Of a DNA stretch of 64,000 nucleotides, positions 33,347 to 42,746 are shown one piece after another. Location of the stretch: NCBI RefSeq assembly GCF_900105245.1, contig NZ_FNSZ01000001.1:2418001-2482000 (forward strand). The letters are read 5' to 3'. The notes below the pieces were generated by a model. The model had not been told where the DNA came from. It saw only the letters and a list, made by a program, of their open reading frames with translations, and did no database searches. Numbering within the stretch: position 1 is the first letter of the stretch; each line of letters begins with the position of its first letter. The position numbers and the translations under genes were made by a program. Source of the stretch: Streptomyces sp. 1222.5 (GTDB taxonomy: Bacteria; Actinomycetota; Actinomycetes; Streptomycetales; Streptomycetaceae).

Positions 33347-33614
33347 GAGGTTCCTCCAGCCTTGGTGGCGGCCCTGCTCTGCCGCCGGCTGGCGCTGCGT
33401 ACAGCCGGTCGCAGTCGTCTGTCGGGTTACCCCTGCCTGCCTGGTGAACCATCTGTGTCCGTCGGGTGACGGGCTGATCCTGTGAAGGGTTGATCGCCGC
33501 TGTCGACGGGACTGGTGGTGGCGGGCTGGAGTGCGCTGGCAGAATCATTCCCGCACACGACATGAGGCCACGCCGGTCGCGCTGCCACCGGGGCCCGAGG
33601 ACGAGGGAGCCGGC
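33347..33614. other. Divergent promoter region
   Basis: About 270 bases between the leftward HATPase gene and the rightward output-domain gene. No open frame is convincing. It should contain promoters for both directions; no clear hexamers stand out. Confidence 0.35.
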
Positions 33615-34145
33615 ATGGAACGGATTTCGGATGTGGAGATTCCGCTGGACCGTGATGTGTTCCTGCGCACTCTGGTGCGTGAGTTGGCGACGTCGCTGGA
33701 GTCGGTGATCGGTCTGGAGGAGGCGTCCGGCTACGTCAGCCTGGTGGGGCAGGCCGTCGGCACGCAGATCGACGAGATGTACCTCAAGGCACTGGGAACC
33801 GACCGGCTCACGGGTGAGCAGGTCGCCGAGGCGCTGGTGGACCTCAAGCGCCGTATCAAAGGTGACTTCTACGTCATCGAGCACGACGAGACGAAGATCG
33901 TGCTGGGCAACCGGGTGTGTCCGTTCGCGGAGAAGGTGGTGGGCCGGGAGTCGATGTGCATGATGACGTCCAACGTCTTCGGCACCGTCGCCGCCCGCAA
34001 TCTGGGCTACGCGCGCGTGGAGTTGGAGGAGACCATCGCGCGCGGCGACGCGGGCTGCCGGGTGGTGGTGCACCTGGTGCCCGACGTGGATGTCGAGACG
34101 GTGAGTGGCCGTGAGTACTTCGGCGACCGGGCTGTGGCTCCATGA
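33615..34145 (+). CDS. Probable methanogen output domain 1 (MOD1) protein
   Basis: 176 residues. The pattern ([20 protein letters not shown], then [20 protein letters not shown] and [20 protein letters not shown]) fits a small output-domain family found with histidine kinase and PP2C modules; cysteines in NRVCPF and ESMCMM could bind metal or a ligand. ATG with GAGGGAG upstream. The stop overlaps the start of the SpoIIE-type phosphatase, so it is probably that enzyme's regulatory partner. Family assignment is from memory and moderate. Confidence 0.7.
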   Translation: MERISDVEIPLDRDVFLRTLVRELATSLESVIGLEEASGYVSLVGQAVGTQIDEMYLKALGTDRLTGEQVAEALVDLKRRIKGDFYVIEHDETKIVLGNRVCPFAEKVVGRESMCMMTSNVFGTVAARNLGYARVELEETIARGDAGCRVVVHLVPDVDVETVSGREYFGDRAVAP

Positions 34146-35722
34146 CCCTTGGCCTCTTCCGGGCCATCACCAGACCGCTGCCCCATCCGGTGCTGTTGTG
34201 CGGGGCCGACGGCCGCGTGCTGGCCGCCAACCCGGCTGCCCGCAGCTGTGACGACCGGCTGCGCCCGGGCGCCAGCGTGTTCGATCTACGGCCGGACGAC
34301 ACCCCGCAGCTGCGTCAGCAGTTGGCTGTGTGGCTGCGCAGCGGCAGTCCCGTGCCCGGCGCGCTGGTCCTCAAGGACGCCGACGGCCGCACGCGGCGCT
34401 TCCGCTGTCACGGGGCGCGGGCCACGTGGTGGGACGGCCCGCAGCCGGCCGTGCAGCTGCATCTCATCGAGGCCGGGGCGTCGGACCAGTTCGTCGTGCT
34501 CAGCCAGCAGGTGGAGGCGCTGAACCGGGAGGTGGCCTTCCGCCGGGCCACAGAAGTGGACCGGGCGCGGCTGCTGGCCGCCGAACAGGCCGCCCGTGCC
34601 CGGTTGCAGCACCTGTACGACCTGACCGCCGCCTTGGCCGGAGCGATCACTCTCGCGGAGGTCTCCCGCGCTGTCAGCGAGGTGGCGCCGGCAGCCCTGG
34701 GGGCCACCGCGGCGGAGCTCTATCTGCACTCGTCACGGCTGGTACCGCCCCTACAGCCGGGGGACAACGGCCTTCCGGTCGGCGCGGGCGGCTGGACCGA
34801 CCTGGACCGCCCCTCTTCCTCGGACGGCCCGCTCACTCGTGAAGCCGCGGACGCGGTTCCCGTGGCCCTGTCCCTGGAGGCGGACGGCGTCCACCTGGGC
34901 ATGCTGATCGTCTACGGCTCGCTCAGCGCCACCGCTCCCGAGCATGTGACAGCGGTCGCCCAGCAGATCGCCCAGGCTCTGCGCCGGGCCGGGCTGCATG
35001 AGCACGAGCACCGGGTCGCCGAACGCCTGCAGCTCAGTCTGCTGCCCCAGCTGCCACAGCTGCCCGGTCTGGAGTCGGCCACCTGCTACGCCCCGGGCAG
35101 TGACCTGCTCTCGGTCGGCGGCGACTGGTACGACGTCTACGACGTGGACTCCGATCACATCGGCCTGAGCATCGGCGACGTCGCCGGTCACGGACTGCAC
35201 GAAGCGACCGTCATGGCACAGATCACCGCCGCCCTGCGCAACATCGTGCCGCGCTGCGGCACCGACCCCGCCGCCGTCCTGGACGAGCTCAACGCCTTCC
35301 TGGGCCGCTACCATCCGAACCGCATGGTCACCGCCTGCTACCTGGTCTTCGATCGCCGGACACGCACCCTGACCTACGCCAGGGCAGGCCATCTGCCGCC
35401 GCTGCTCATCCACTCCGACGGCACCAGCGCCTACCTCGACCACGCCACCTCCCCGCCTCTCGGCCCCGTCCGGAACGTCCGCTACCGGCAGGCCGACACC
35501 ACCGTGACCGAGACCGACACCCTGCTGCTGTACACCGACGGCCTGATCGAGCGCCGTAGCGAGGACCTCGCCATAGGAATGGAACGGCTGACCGAGTTCG
35601 CCCCTACCACCAGCGGCCTGAGCATCACCGAGCTGTGCGACCGGTTCCTGCACCACCAGCCCGAAGCGGCGTTCCCCGACGACCGCGCCCTGCTCGCCGC
35701 CCGCTTCCCCTCACCCTCCTGA
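34142..35722 (+). CDS. SpoIIE-type (PP2C) serine phosphatase with N-terminal sensor region
   Basis: 526 residues: a PAS-like N-terminal region (about 10-120), a coiled segment ([20 protein letters not shown]), a GAF-like region (about 150-290) and a C-terminal PP2C domain with [35 protein letters not shown] and a final [10 protein letters not shown]. The start overlaps the MOD1-like gene in ATGA. It is the second such phosphatase in the island and reads away from the sigma factor block. The probable substrate is a STAS antagonist such as the one at 22808-23185. Confidence 0.92.
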   Translation: MTLGLFRAITRPLPHPVLLCGADGRVLAANPAARSCDDRLRPGASVFDLRPDDTPQLRQQLAVWLRSGSPVPGALVLKDADGRTRRFRCHGARATWWDGPQPAVQLHLIEAGASDQFVVLSQQVEALNREVAFRRATEVDRARLLAAEQAARARLQHLYDLTAALAGAITLAEVSRAVSEVAPAALGATAAELYLHSSRLVPPLQPGDNGLPVGAGGWTDLDRPSSSDGPLTREAADAVPVALSLEADGVHLGMLIVYGSLSATAPEHVTAVAQQIAQALRRAGLHEHEHRVAERLQLSLLPQLPQLPGLESATCYAPGSDLLSVGGDWYDVYDVDSDHIGLSIGDVAGHGLHEATVMAQITAALRNIVPRCGTDPAAVLDELNAFLGRYHPNRMVTACYLVFDRRTRTLTYARAGHLPPLLIHSDGTSAYLDHATSPPLGPVRNVRYRQADTTVTETDTLLLYTDGLIERRSEDLAIGMERLTEFAPTTSGLSITELCDRFLHHQPEAAFPDDRALLAARFPSPS

Positions 35723-36281
35723 GCGCGCCTCCGCTCAGCGACAGCAGGGCAGGGGGCGTCGAGGACGGCGTGAGCCCTTGCCCCCGGCAGGAGGCCGGTG
35801 TCTGGCAGAACGAGAACGCCCAGCGCCGTCGACACACTCCCTGGCCTCCTGAGCCGCCATGCCGACCAGTGTCTTCCGGCGCCTTCCCTCGTCAGCCGAC
35901 GGCGACGAGCCGCTCCTCGACGAGGCGGCCGGTAGACCTCGCCCCTGTCCTGTGGCGGGCGGAGGCCGTCCCGACGGGGAGCGGGCCGGCTCCCCCGACG
36001 GGACAGAGCAGTCGCAGACGAGTGGGTGGGGGCCAGTTATGACCAGGCAGCCCGCGTGCCACCCACCTGATGGTCCGTCGGAAGCAGCGTCAAAAGAGCG
36101 TCGGGACGGTTTCCCCTACGCCTCCATGGACCGAGGAAAACGCGTCCATCACCTCGCGAGACGTCCCACGAAGCCGCAGGTCAAACCCACCCCCGGCACC
36201 AGGACACGTTCCACATCGTGCATTTCGGGGAACACGTCGAGCGCACCCGAACGCACCTGAGCAACCTGCGAAATCTGCAGG
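35723..36281. other. Intergenic stretch at the accessory/core boundary
   Basis: 560 bases with no supported gene. Frames here have poor codon bias and no ribosome site. A weak TGAGCG/CGCTCA hairpin follows the phosphatase stop. This gap separates the signalling island from conserved housekeeping genes. Confidence 0.45.
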
Positions 36282-37610
36282 TCAGAGCCCCTTTGTAGCA
36301 GGCTCGAGAATTGCCACGCACTCCACGTGATGCGTCATCGGGAACAGGTCGAACGCCCGGAGCGTCCGCACCCGGTACCCCCCGTCCCGGAAGTACCCCA
36401 GGTCCCGGGCCAGCGCGGCCGGATCGCAGGCGACGTACGCGATGCGCCGGGCGCCCAGGGAGGCGAGGTGGGCGACCGTGTTGCGGCCGGCGCCTGCGCG
36501 GGGCGGGTCCAGGACGATCAGGTCGACCTCCGTGATGCCGGTGCGCGGCAGCACGGACTCGACCTTGCCCTGCTCGATGCGGACGCGGGGGAAGTCGGCC
36601 AGGTTGTGCCGCGCGTCCTCCACCGCCCGCTTGCCGGACTCGATGCCGAGGACCGCGCCCTTCTCGCCGAGACGGTCGGCGAGGGCGCCGGCGAAGAGGC
36701 CGACGCCGCAGTAGAGGTCCAGGGCCATCTCGCCCTTGCGCGGCAGCAGGCCCTGCATGACGGCCTTGACCAGGGTGTCGGCCGCCTTCGGGTGGACCTG
36801 CCAGAAGCCGCCGCTGCCGACGCGGTAGGTGTGGTCGTCGGCGCGCTCGCGGACGAACGCGCGGCCGTGGACGCGGTGGATACCGCCGTCCTTCTCGTCG
36901 ACGCGCATCACGGAGACGGGCCTGTCGAGCTCGACGAGCGGCAGCCGTGCGCCGGGCTTCGGCTCCAGGATCACCATGCGGTCCTGGGAGCCCGTCGCGG
37001 CGATCGCCTCGACGGAGGCCATTCCGGCCCAGTCCCGGTCCTCGATGCCGAGCTCGCTGACGCCGGCCGCGGCGATCATGCAGTGGTCGATCGGCTCGAC
37101 CTCGTGCGAGCGGTGGCGGCGCAGTCCGGCGTTGCCGTCGGCGTCGACCGCGTACTGCACGCGCGTGCGCCACTGCGGGACCTGTCCGGCGGGCAGCTTG
37201 TCGCCCTCGGCGGGCACCACCGTGCCGTCCCAGCCGGCCTCCTCGGGCGTGAGGCCCGCGAGCCGCTTGAGCTGCTCGGCGATCACCTCGCCCTTGAGGC
37301 GGCGCTGCGCTCCCGGCTTGGCGTGCTGCCAGTCGCAGCCGCCGCAGCGGCCGGGGCCGGCGAAGGGGCAGGGCGCCTCCACGCGGTCCTTGGAGGCCTC
37401 CAGGATCTCCACCGCGTCGGCGCGCAGGAAGCGCGCGCCCTCCTCGCCCTCGGTCACCCGGGCCACCACCCGCTCGCCGGGCAGCGTGTGCCGGACGAAC
37501 AGCACCTGGCCCTCGGAGGTACGGGCGATGCAGTGGCCGCCGTGGGCGACGGGGCCGATCTCGACCTCGTACTCCTCGCCCACCAGAGACTTCGTAGGTT
37601 CTGCCTGCAT
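36282..37610 (-). CDS. 23S rRNA (uracil-5-)-methyltransferase-like, RumA/TrmA family
   Basis: 442 residues. An N-terminal TRAM RNA-binding domain (about 10-65), an iron-sulfur-type cysteine cluster (CPFAGPGRCGGC plus a later cysteine in IDHCMI), and a SAM-dependent methyltransferase domain with MALDLYCGVGLFAGALA, LDPPRAGAGRN and the catalytic cysteine in VACDPAALARDL. The ATG at 37610 starts with MQAEPTKSLVGEEYEV, the family's usual start; the longer frame is GC-driven. It modifies a uridine in rRNA or tRNA; the target base is not determined. Confidence 0.92.
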   Translation of the reverse strand: MQAEPTKSLVGEEYEVEIGPVAHGGHCIARTSEGQVLFVRHTLPGERVVARVTEGEEGARFLRADAVEILEASKDRVEAPCPFAGPGRCGGCDWQHAKPGAQRRLKGEVIAEQLKRLAGLTPEEAGWDGTVVPAEGDKLPAGQVPQWRTRVQYAVDADGNAGLRRHRSHEVEPIDHCMIAAAGVSELGIEDRDWAGMASVEAIAATGSQDRMVILEPKPGARLPLVELDRPVSVMRVDEKDGGIHRVHGRAFVRERADDHTYRVGSGGFWQVHPKAADTLVKAVMQGLLPRKGEMALDLYCGVGLFAGALADRLGEKGAVLGIESGKRAVEDARHNLADFPRVRIEQGKVESVLPRTGITEVDLIVLDPPRAGAGRNTVAHLASLGARRIAYVACDPAALARDLGYFRDGGYRVRTLRAFDLFPMTHHVECVAILEPATKGL

Positions 37611-38078
37611 GGCGGGGTGACTCCAGACGGAAGAGAGATCGAGGACAGCGACGGTACGGCCACACACAGCTGGGCCGGACACAGCCCACCAGTCTACGGC
37701 CTCCCCCGCCCTCTCCGCCCCCACCGCCCGACGGCTCCCCCGCCCCCCACGGAAGCCTTCAGCGCCCCGGTACTCCAGGCCCGGGCCCCGTCCGCGAAGA
37801 ACCGACCGGAACCCGGCCAGGCGAATCCCGGCCGCCGCCACGCACCGACCGTCGGCCCCCCTGGGCCCGGCCGCCGGGGCCTACCGCCACCACGAGCGGA
37901 CCCGGCGCCCGAGCGCCCCGGCTGTCGAGCACGTCTCAGCGCACCCCGGCCCGCCGGACGCTTCCGCGACCGGATCCCGGCCCCGCCGGACCGTTCCCAC
38001 GACGTGAGCCCGGCGCCGCCGAACGCCTGCACGACCGGAGCCCCGCAAGCGAGTCCCGGCCGCCAGGCGAGCCGTGTG
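37611..38078. other. Intergenic stretch without a supported gene
   Basis: 470 bases of very GC-rich sequence. The open frames are Arg/Gly/Pro-rich artefacts without ribosome sites. It holds the promoter of the methyltransferase gene. Confidence 0.4.
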
Positions 38079-40130
38079 TCACTCCTTCGCCGCGGAGGAG
38101 TCCTTCGGGCGTTCGGTCGCGGGGCCTCGCCGGACCGCGCCCGGGGCGTTCCATTCCTGGCGCTTGCGGGCCCGCTGCTTGGCCGCCTCGGAGGACTGCA
38201 GCTGGTAGGGCACCGAGGTCACCATGACGCCCGGAGTGAACAGCAGGCGGCCCTTCAGACGCAGGGCGCTCTGGTTGTGCAGCAGGTGCTCGTACCAGTG
38301 ACCGACCACGTACTCCGGGATGATCACCGAGACGGCGTCGCGCGGGGACTCCTTGCGCAGCCCCTTGACGTACTCGATCACCGGGCGGGTGACTTCGCGG
38401 TACGGCGAGTCGAGGACCTTCAGCGGTACGTCGATGCCGCGCCGCTCCCACTCCTCGCGCAGGGCCTTGGTCTCGGCCGCGTCGACGTTGACCGTCAGCG
38501 CCTCCAGGGTGTCCGAGCGCATCAGCTTGGCGTAGGCCAGGGCGCGGAGCGTCGGGCGGTGGATCTTGGAGATCAGGACGACGGAGTGGACCCGGGACGG
38601 GCGGACCATGTCGTCGGAGGGGCCCTCGGGGGCCGCGATCTCCTCGGCGACGCGGTCGTAGTGCTTCCGGATCGCGGTCATGGTCGCGTAGAAGATGCAC
38701 ATGCCCAGCAGGGCGACCCAGGCGCCGTGCGTGAACTTCGTGACCAGGACCACGACCAGGACCAGGCCGGTGAAGAAGGCGCCGAAGGCGTTGATCGCGC
38801 GGGAGCGGATCATGTGGCTGCGCTTGGACGGGTCCTTCTCGACCGCGAGGTGGCGGTTCCAGTGCCGGACCATGCCGGTCTGGCTGAGCGTGAAGGAAAC
38901 GAACACGCCGACGATGTAGAGCTGGATCAGCCGCGTGGAGTCCGCGCCGTAGATGACCACGAGGAGGGCCGCCGCGCCGGCGAGCAGCACGATGCCGTTG
39001 GAGAAGGCGAGGCGGTCGCCGCGGGTGTGCAGCTGGCGCGGCAGGTAGCGGTCCTGGGCGAGGATCGAGCCGAGCAGCGGGAAGCCGTTGTAGGCCGTGT
39101 TCGCCGCGAGGAACAGCACCAGGGCCGTGGCTGCGGCCAGCAGGACGAAAAGGAAGCTGCCCTTGCCGAAGACCGCCTCGGCGACCTGGGAGATCACCGG
39201 GTTCTGGACGTAGCCGGAGCCGACCGGGCTGCCGTTGTGGATCAGGTCGGTGGCCGGGTGCTCGGCCATGCGGACGTTCGTCGCCATGGCGAGGGCGATG
39301 ATGCCGCAGAACATGGTGACGGCCAGCAGGCCCATCATCGCGAGCGTGGTCGCCGCGTTCTTCGACTTGGGCTTGCGGAAGGCCGGGACGCCGTTGGAGA
39401 TGGCCTCCACGCCGGTCAGGGCGGCACAGCCGGAGGAGAAGGCGCGCAGGAGCAGGAAGACGAGCGCGAAGCCCGCGAGGCCCTGGTGCTCGGCCTTGAT
39501 GTGGTAGTCGGCGGTCGGCGCGGACATGGTGTCGCCGAGGACCAGGCCGCGGAACGCACCCCACGCGATCATGATGAAGACGCCGCCGACGAACACGAAC
39601 GTCGGGATCGCGAAGAGCTTGCCGGACTCCTTCACGCCGCGCAGGTTCATCAGCGTCAGCAGCACGATCACGGCGGTCGCGCAGAGCACCTTGTGCTCGA
39701 CCACGAACGGGACCGCGGAGCCGAGGTTCTCGATGCCGGAGGCGATGGAGACGGCGACGGTGAGGACGTAGTCCACGAGCAGGGCGCTGGCTACGGTCAG
39801 GCCGGCCTTGGGCCCCAGGTTGGTGGTGGCGACCTCGTAGTCGCCGCCGCCGCTCGGGTACGCGTGGACGTTCTGCCGGTAGGAGGCGACGACCGTGAAC
39901 ATCAGCACGACGACCGCGACGGCGATCCAGGGGCTGAAGTGGTACGCCGACACGCCCGCGATGGACAGGACCAGCAGGACCTCCCCCGGCGCGTAGGCGA
40001 CGGAGGACAGCGGGTCGGAGGCGAAGACGGGCAGTGCGATGCGCTTCGGCAGGAGCGTCTCGCCCAGCCGGTCACTGCGCAGAGCGCGCCCGATCAGAAT
40101 CCGTTTGGGCACGTCGGTCAGTTTGGACAC
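38079..40130 (-). CDS. APC-family transporter, probable potassium importer (KimA-like)
   Basis: 683 residues: about 12 transmembrane helices (residues about 30-480, including LPVFASDPLSSVAYAPGEVL and AYPSGGGDYEVATTNLGPKA) and a long cytoplasmic C-terminal domain. This layout matches the KimA/KUP-like branch of the APC superfamily. The GTG at 40130 (VSKLTDVPKR) is the likely start; an in-frame GTG at 40211 would add a basic segment, and neither has a strong ribosome site. It is divergent to two TrkA genes and near kdpDE, which supports potassium transport. Confidence 0.85.
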   Translation of the reverse strand: MSKLTDVPKRILIGRALRSDRLGETLLPKRIALPVFASDPLSSVAYAPGEVLLVLSIAGVSAYHFSPWIAVAVVVLMFTVVASYRQNVHAYPSGGGDYEVATTNLGPKAGLTVASALLVDYVLTVAVSIASGIENLGSAVPFVVEHKVLCATAVIVLLTLMNLRGVKESGKLFAIPTFVFVGGVFIMIAWGAFRGLVLGDTMSAPTADYHIKAEHQGLAGFALVFLLLRAFSSGCAALTGVEAISNGVPAFRKPKSKNAATTLAMMGLLAVTMFCGIIALAMATNVRMAEHPATDLIHNGSPVGSGYVQNPVISQVAEAVFGKGSFLFVLLAAATALVLFLAANTAYNGFPLLGSILAQDRYLPRQLHTRGDRLAFSNGIVLLAGAAALLVVIYGADSTRLIQLYIVGVFVSFTLSQTGMVRHWNRHLAVEKDPSKRSHMIRSRAINAFGAFFTGLVLVVVLVTKFTHGAWVALLGMCIFYATMTAIRKHYDRVAEEIAAPEGPSDDMVRPSRVHSVVLISKIHRPTLRALAYAKLMRSDTLEALTVNVDAAETKALREEWERRGIDVPLKVLDSPYREVTRPVIEYVKGLRKESPRDAVSVIIPEYVVGHWYEHLLHNQSALRLKGRLLFTPGVMVTSVPYQLQSSEAAKQRARKRQEWNAPGAVRRGPATERPKDSSAAKE

Positions 40131-40291
40131 GAGAGAGGATCGTAAGCCTTCGAACAGGCTGCCGCCCAGTCGCCGTCCCGTATCTGCCCCACGAGTGAAC
40201 TCAAGCCTCACAGGAACTGCGGATTCCGCGGTCGGGCCGCCTTCCGTGCCTAGATGGCAAACCCCGCCTGTCACCGCACTTCGGAGGTTCC

Positions 40292-40426
40292 ATGCCCGCG
40301 ACGGCTGAGCTGATCGGCGCCACGGTCGCCCTGGTCGGCCTCGGAATCCTCACCCTGTGCAGCGTGCGCAGCATCACTCGCCGGAAGATCCAGCCGCTGG
40401 TCACCGAGGGTGACCGGCGCCGGTGA
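40292..40426 (+). CDS. Small membrane protein, 44 residues
   Basis: An ATG at 40292 with GGAGG five bases upstream opens a 44-codon frame ending TGA at 40426. The product has one hydrophobic helix (about 6-25, LIGATVALVGLGILTLCSV) and a basic C-terminal tail ending GDRRR. The perfect ribosome site and its place between the divergent potassium transporter and trkA genes argue that it is real. It could be a small accessory subunit; nothing more can be said. Confidence 0.6.
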   Translation: MPATAELIGATVALVGLGILTLCSVRSITRRKIQPLVTEGDRRR

Positions 40427-40539
40427 CCGAGGATTCCCGAGCGGCGGGGTGCCCGGCCGCAGCCGCCCGTGTACAGCTTTGGGCGCCGGTCTGAGACCCT
40501 GATGGCGAGCAGCAACTTTTGGACACCGGAAGGACGGTC

Positions 40540-41211
40540 GTGCACATCGTCATCATGGGCTGCGGAAGAGTGGGTTCCGCCCTTGCCCAGACCCTGGAGC
40601 AAAAGGGACACACGGTCGCAGTGATCGACCAGGACCCCACCGCCTTCCGCCGGCTCGGCCCCGGTTTCGGGGGCCGCCGGGTCACCGGGGTCGGCTTCGA
40701 CCAGGACACCCTGCGCGAGGCGGGCATCGAGGAGGCCGGCGCCTTCGCCGCCGTCTCCAGCGGTGACAACTCCAACATCATCTCCGCCCGCGTGGCCCGC
40801 GAGATGTTCGGTGTGGAGAACGTGGCCGCCCGCATCTACGACCCGCGCCGTGCCGAGGTCTACCAGCGCCTGGGCATCCCGACCGTGGCCACGGTCCGCT
40901 GGACCGCCGACCAGATGCTCCGCCGGCTGCTCCCCTCGGGTGCCGAGCCGCTGTGGCGCGACCCCACCGGCGGGGTGCAGCTCGCCGAGGTGCACGCCTC
41001 CGCGAAGTGGGTCGGTCACAAGATCAGCAAGATGCAGGACGAGACCGGTGTCCGGGTGGCGTTCCTGACCCGCCTCGGTGAGGCGATCCTGCCGACCTCG
41101 CAGACGGTGCTGCAGGAGGGCGACCTCGTGCACGTGATGATGCGTTCGGACGACGTCGAGAAGGTCGAGGCGGCGTTCGCCGAGGGCCCGGAAGAGGAGG
41201 GCGGTCACTGA
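40540..41211 (+). CDS. TrkA-type potassium uptake regulatory protein
   Basis: 223 residues with an RCK-N Rossmann domain (VHIVIMGCGRVGSALAQTLE, then VIDQDPTAFRRL) and an RCK-C domain in the last third. GTG start at 40540 with GGAAGGACGG upstream. Such proteins bind NAD(H)/ATP and gate membrane potassium transporters. A second TrkA gene follows with overlapping stop and start (TGATG), and a KimA-like transporter is divergent, so the set is a potassium module. Confidence 0.92.
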   Translation: MHIVIMGCGRVGSALAQTLEQKGHTVAVIDQDPTAFRRLGPGFGGRRVTGVGFDQDTLREAGIEEAGAFAAVSSGDNSNIISARVAREMFGVENVAARIYDPRRAEVYQRLGIPTVATVRWTADQMLRRLLPSGAEPLWRDPTGGVQLAEVHASAKWVGHKISKMQDETGVRVAFLTRLGEAILPTSQTVLQEGDLVHVMMRSDDVEKVEAAFAEGPEEEGGH

Positions 41212-41882
41212 TGAGGGTCGCCATTGCCGGAGCCGGCGCCGTCGGCCGCTCGATCGCGGGCGAGCTGCTGGAGAACGGCCACGAGGTCCTGCTGATCGAC
41301 AAGGCTCCGACCGCCATCTCGGTGGAGCGGGTGCCGCAGGCGGAGTGGCTGCTGGCCGACGCCTGTGAGATCACCTCCCTGGACGAGGCGGCGCTGCAGC
41401 GCTGCAACGTCGTCATCGCCGCGACCGGCGACGACAAGGTCAACCTGGTCGTCTCGCTGCTCGCGAAGACGGAGTACGGCGTCCCGCGCGTCGTGGCCCG
41501 CGTGAACAACCCCAAGAACGAGTGGCTGTTCAACGAGGCCTGGGGCGTCGACGTGGCCGTCTCCACCCCGCGTCTGATGTCCGCCCTGGTCGAGGAGGCG
41601 GTGAGCGTCGGCGACCTGGTCCGGCTGCTGCGCTTCAGCCACGGCGACGCCAACCTGGTCGAGCTGACGCTGCCCGAGGAGTCGGCCCTGGCCGGCACCC
41701 AGGTCGGCGATGTCGAGTGGCCGCAGGACACCTCCCTGGTCACGATCATCCGCGGCACCCGCGTCCTGACCCCGTCCAAGGAGGACTCCCTGGAGCCGGG
41801 CGACGAGCTTCTCTTCGTGGCCGCGCAGGCCCGGGAGGAGCAGCTGGAGGAGCTGCTGTCGGTGCGCCGGGAAGGCGCCTGA
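41211..41882 (+). CDS. TrkA-type potassium uptake regulatory protein, second copy
   Basis: 223 residues with RCK-N (MRVAIAGAGAVGRSIAGELL, LLIDKAPTAISVE) and RCK-C (NLVELTLPEESALAGTQVGD) domains. It is translationally coupled to the first TrkA gene and clearly related to it. The pair probably forms a hetero-oligomeric gating ring. A long perfect hairpin closes the unit. Confidence 0.92.
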   Translation: MRVAIAGAGAVGRSIAGELLENGHEVLLIDKAPTAISVERVPQAEWLLADACEITSLDEAALQRCNVVIAATGDDKVNLVVSLLAKTEYGVPRVVARVNNPKNEWLFNEAWGVDVAVSTPRLMSALVEEAVSVGDLVRLLRFSHGDANLVELTLPEESALAGTQVGDVEWPQDTSLVTIIRGTRVLTPSKEDSLEPGDELLFVAAQAREEQLEELLSVRREGA

Positions 41883-41900
41883 CGCCGCGGCGGCGGTACG

Positions 41901-41945
41901 ACGCCGAAAGGGCGCCCCGGAGGACCCGGGGCGCCCTTTCGGCGT
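41901..41945. terminator. Bidirectional terminator between trkA and the DUF3159 gene
   Basis: A 20-bp perfect stem (41901-41920 with 41926-41945) and 5-base loop. An A-run/T-run within the arms (GAAAG/CTTTC) is present. It lies between two convergent genes and can serve both. Confidence 0.88.
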
Positions 41946-41975
41946 TGTGGACGTGCTTCGGCGTCGTGGACGTGC

Positions 41976-42743
41976 CTAGCCGTCCCGGCGGTGCCGTCCG
42001 GCGGTGGTCTCGCCGCCCTCGGCGGCCAGCGCGGCCTTGCGCTCCTCCTCGGCCTTCTCCTCCGCCTCCATCTCCGCGAACACGTCGATGGGCGCGGGCG
42101 CCTTGGCGAGGAAGACCCAGGTGAGCCAGACCGCCAGCAGGAACGGCGGGATCTTCAGGGCGACCAGGACCCAGCCGAGCTTGGTGGTGTCGGACCACCA
42201 GTACAGCGGGAAGAGGATCGCGCACTTGGCCAGCAGGATCAGGCCCCAGGCCCAACTGGCCTTCGCGTAGGCCTTCTTGCGGCCCGGATTGCGAGTGCGC
42301 CAGGAGAGGTTCTCCTTGAAGACCGGGCCGAGGATCAGGCCGATCAGGGGCACCCCGGCGAGGGTCGTGACGATGTACGCCAGCGCCAGGCCCAGCGTGT
42401 AGAGCATGCCGGGGAGGTAGAAGTCCTTGGCGTTGCCCGTGAACATCGCGAACACGACGCCGAAGGCCACGCCGAACACACCGCTGAAGGCGTGCTTGAC
42501 GGTGTCCTTCATGGCCAGCCGGACCACGACCAGGATCAGGGAGACGGCCAGGGCGGCGATCGCCGCGAGGTGCAGGTTCTTGTCGACGGTGAAGATCGCG
42601 ACGAAGAGCAGGCCCGGCAGGACCGTCTCGACCATGCCGCGAACCCCGCCGAACGCCTCGAACAGCGCGGCCTCGGTCACCGCGCGGGCATCGGCCGGCG
42701 GGCTCTGGCCGGTGTCTTCGGTCGGCTTGTCGAGGGACGTCAC
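41976..42743 (-). CDS. DUF3159 membrane protein
   Basis: 255 residues with about five to six membrane helices (for example LPGLLFVAIFTV, LAAIAALAVSLILVVVRLAM) and a charged Glu/Lys/Ala-rich C-terminal helix. This is the actinobacterial DUF3159 family, usually next to an OB-fold gene and trkA genes, as here. GTG start at 42743, three bases after the OB-fold gene's stop. Function unknown; the neighbourhood suggests envelope or ion physiology. Confidence 0.85.
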   Translation of the reverse strand: MTSLDKPTEDTGQSPPADARAVTEAALFEAFGGVRGMVETVLPGLLFVAIFTVDKNLHLAAIAALAVSLILVVVRLAMKDTVKHAFSGVFGVAFGVVFAMFTGNAKDFYLPGMLYTLGLALAYIVTTLAGVPLIGLILGPVFKENLSWRTRNPGRKKAYAKASWAWGLILLAKCAILFPLYWWSDTTKLGWVLVALKIPPFLLAVWLTWVFLAKAPAPIDVFAEMEAEEKAEEERKAALAAEGGETTAGRHRRDG

Positions 42744-42746
42744 CGG

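Noticed and set aside
35859..36260. A 133-codon frame in the boundary gap
   Set aside because: No ribosome site, poor codon bias, low-complexity product and no domain.
36327..40145. A 1272-codon plus-strand open frame opposite the methyltransferase and transporter genes
   Set aside because: Low-complexity composition (Gly, Arg, Asp, Val, Gln) and perfect antisense register to real genes with known domains show it to be a GC artefact.
40131..40291. A cyclic-di-AMP (ydaO-type) riboswitch before the potassium transporter
   Set aside because: The leader is only about 160 bases, shared with a divergent small gene, and I see no ydaO-like paired elements.
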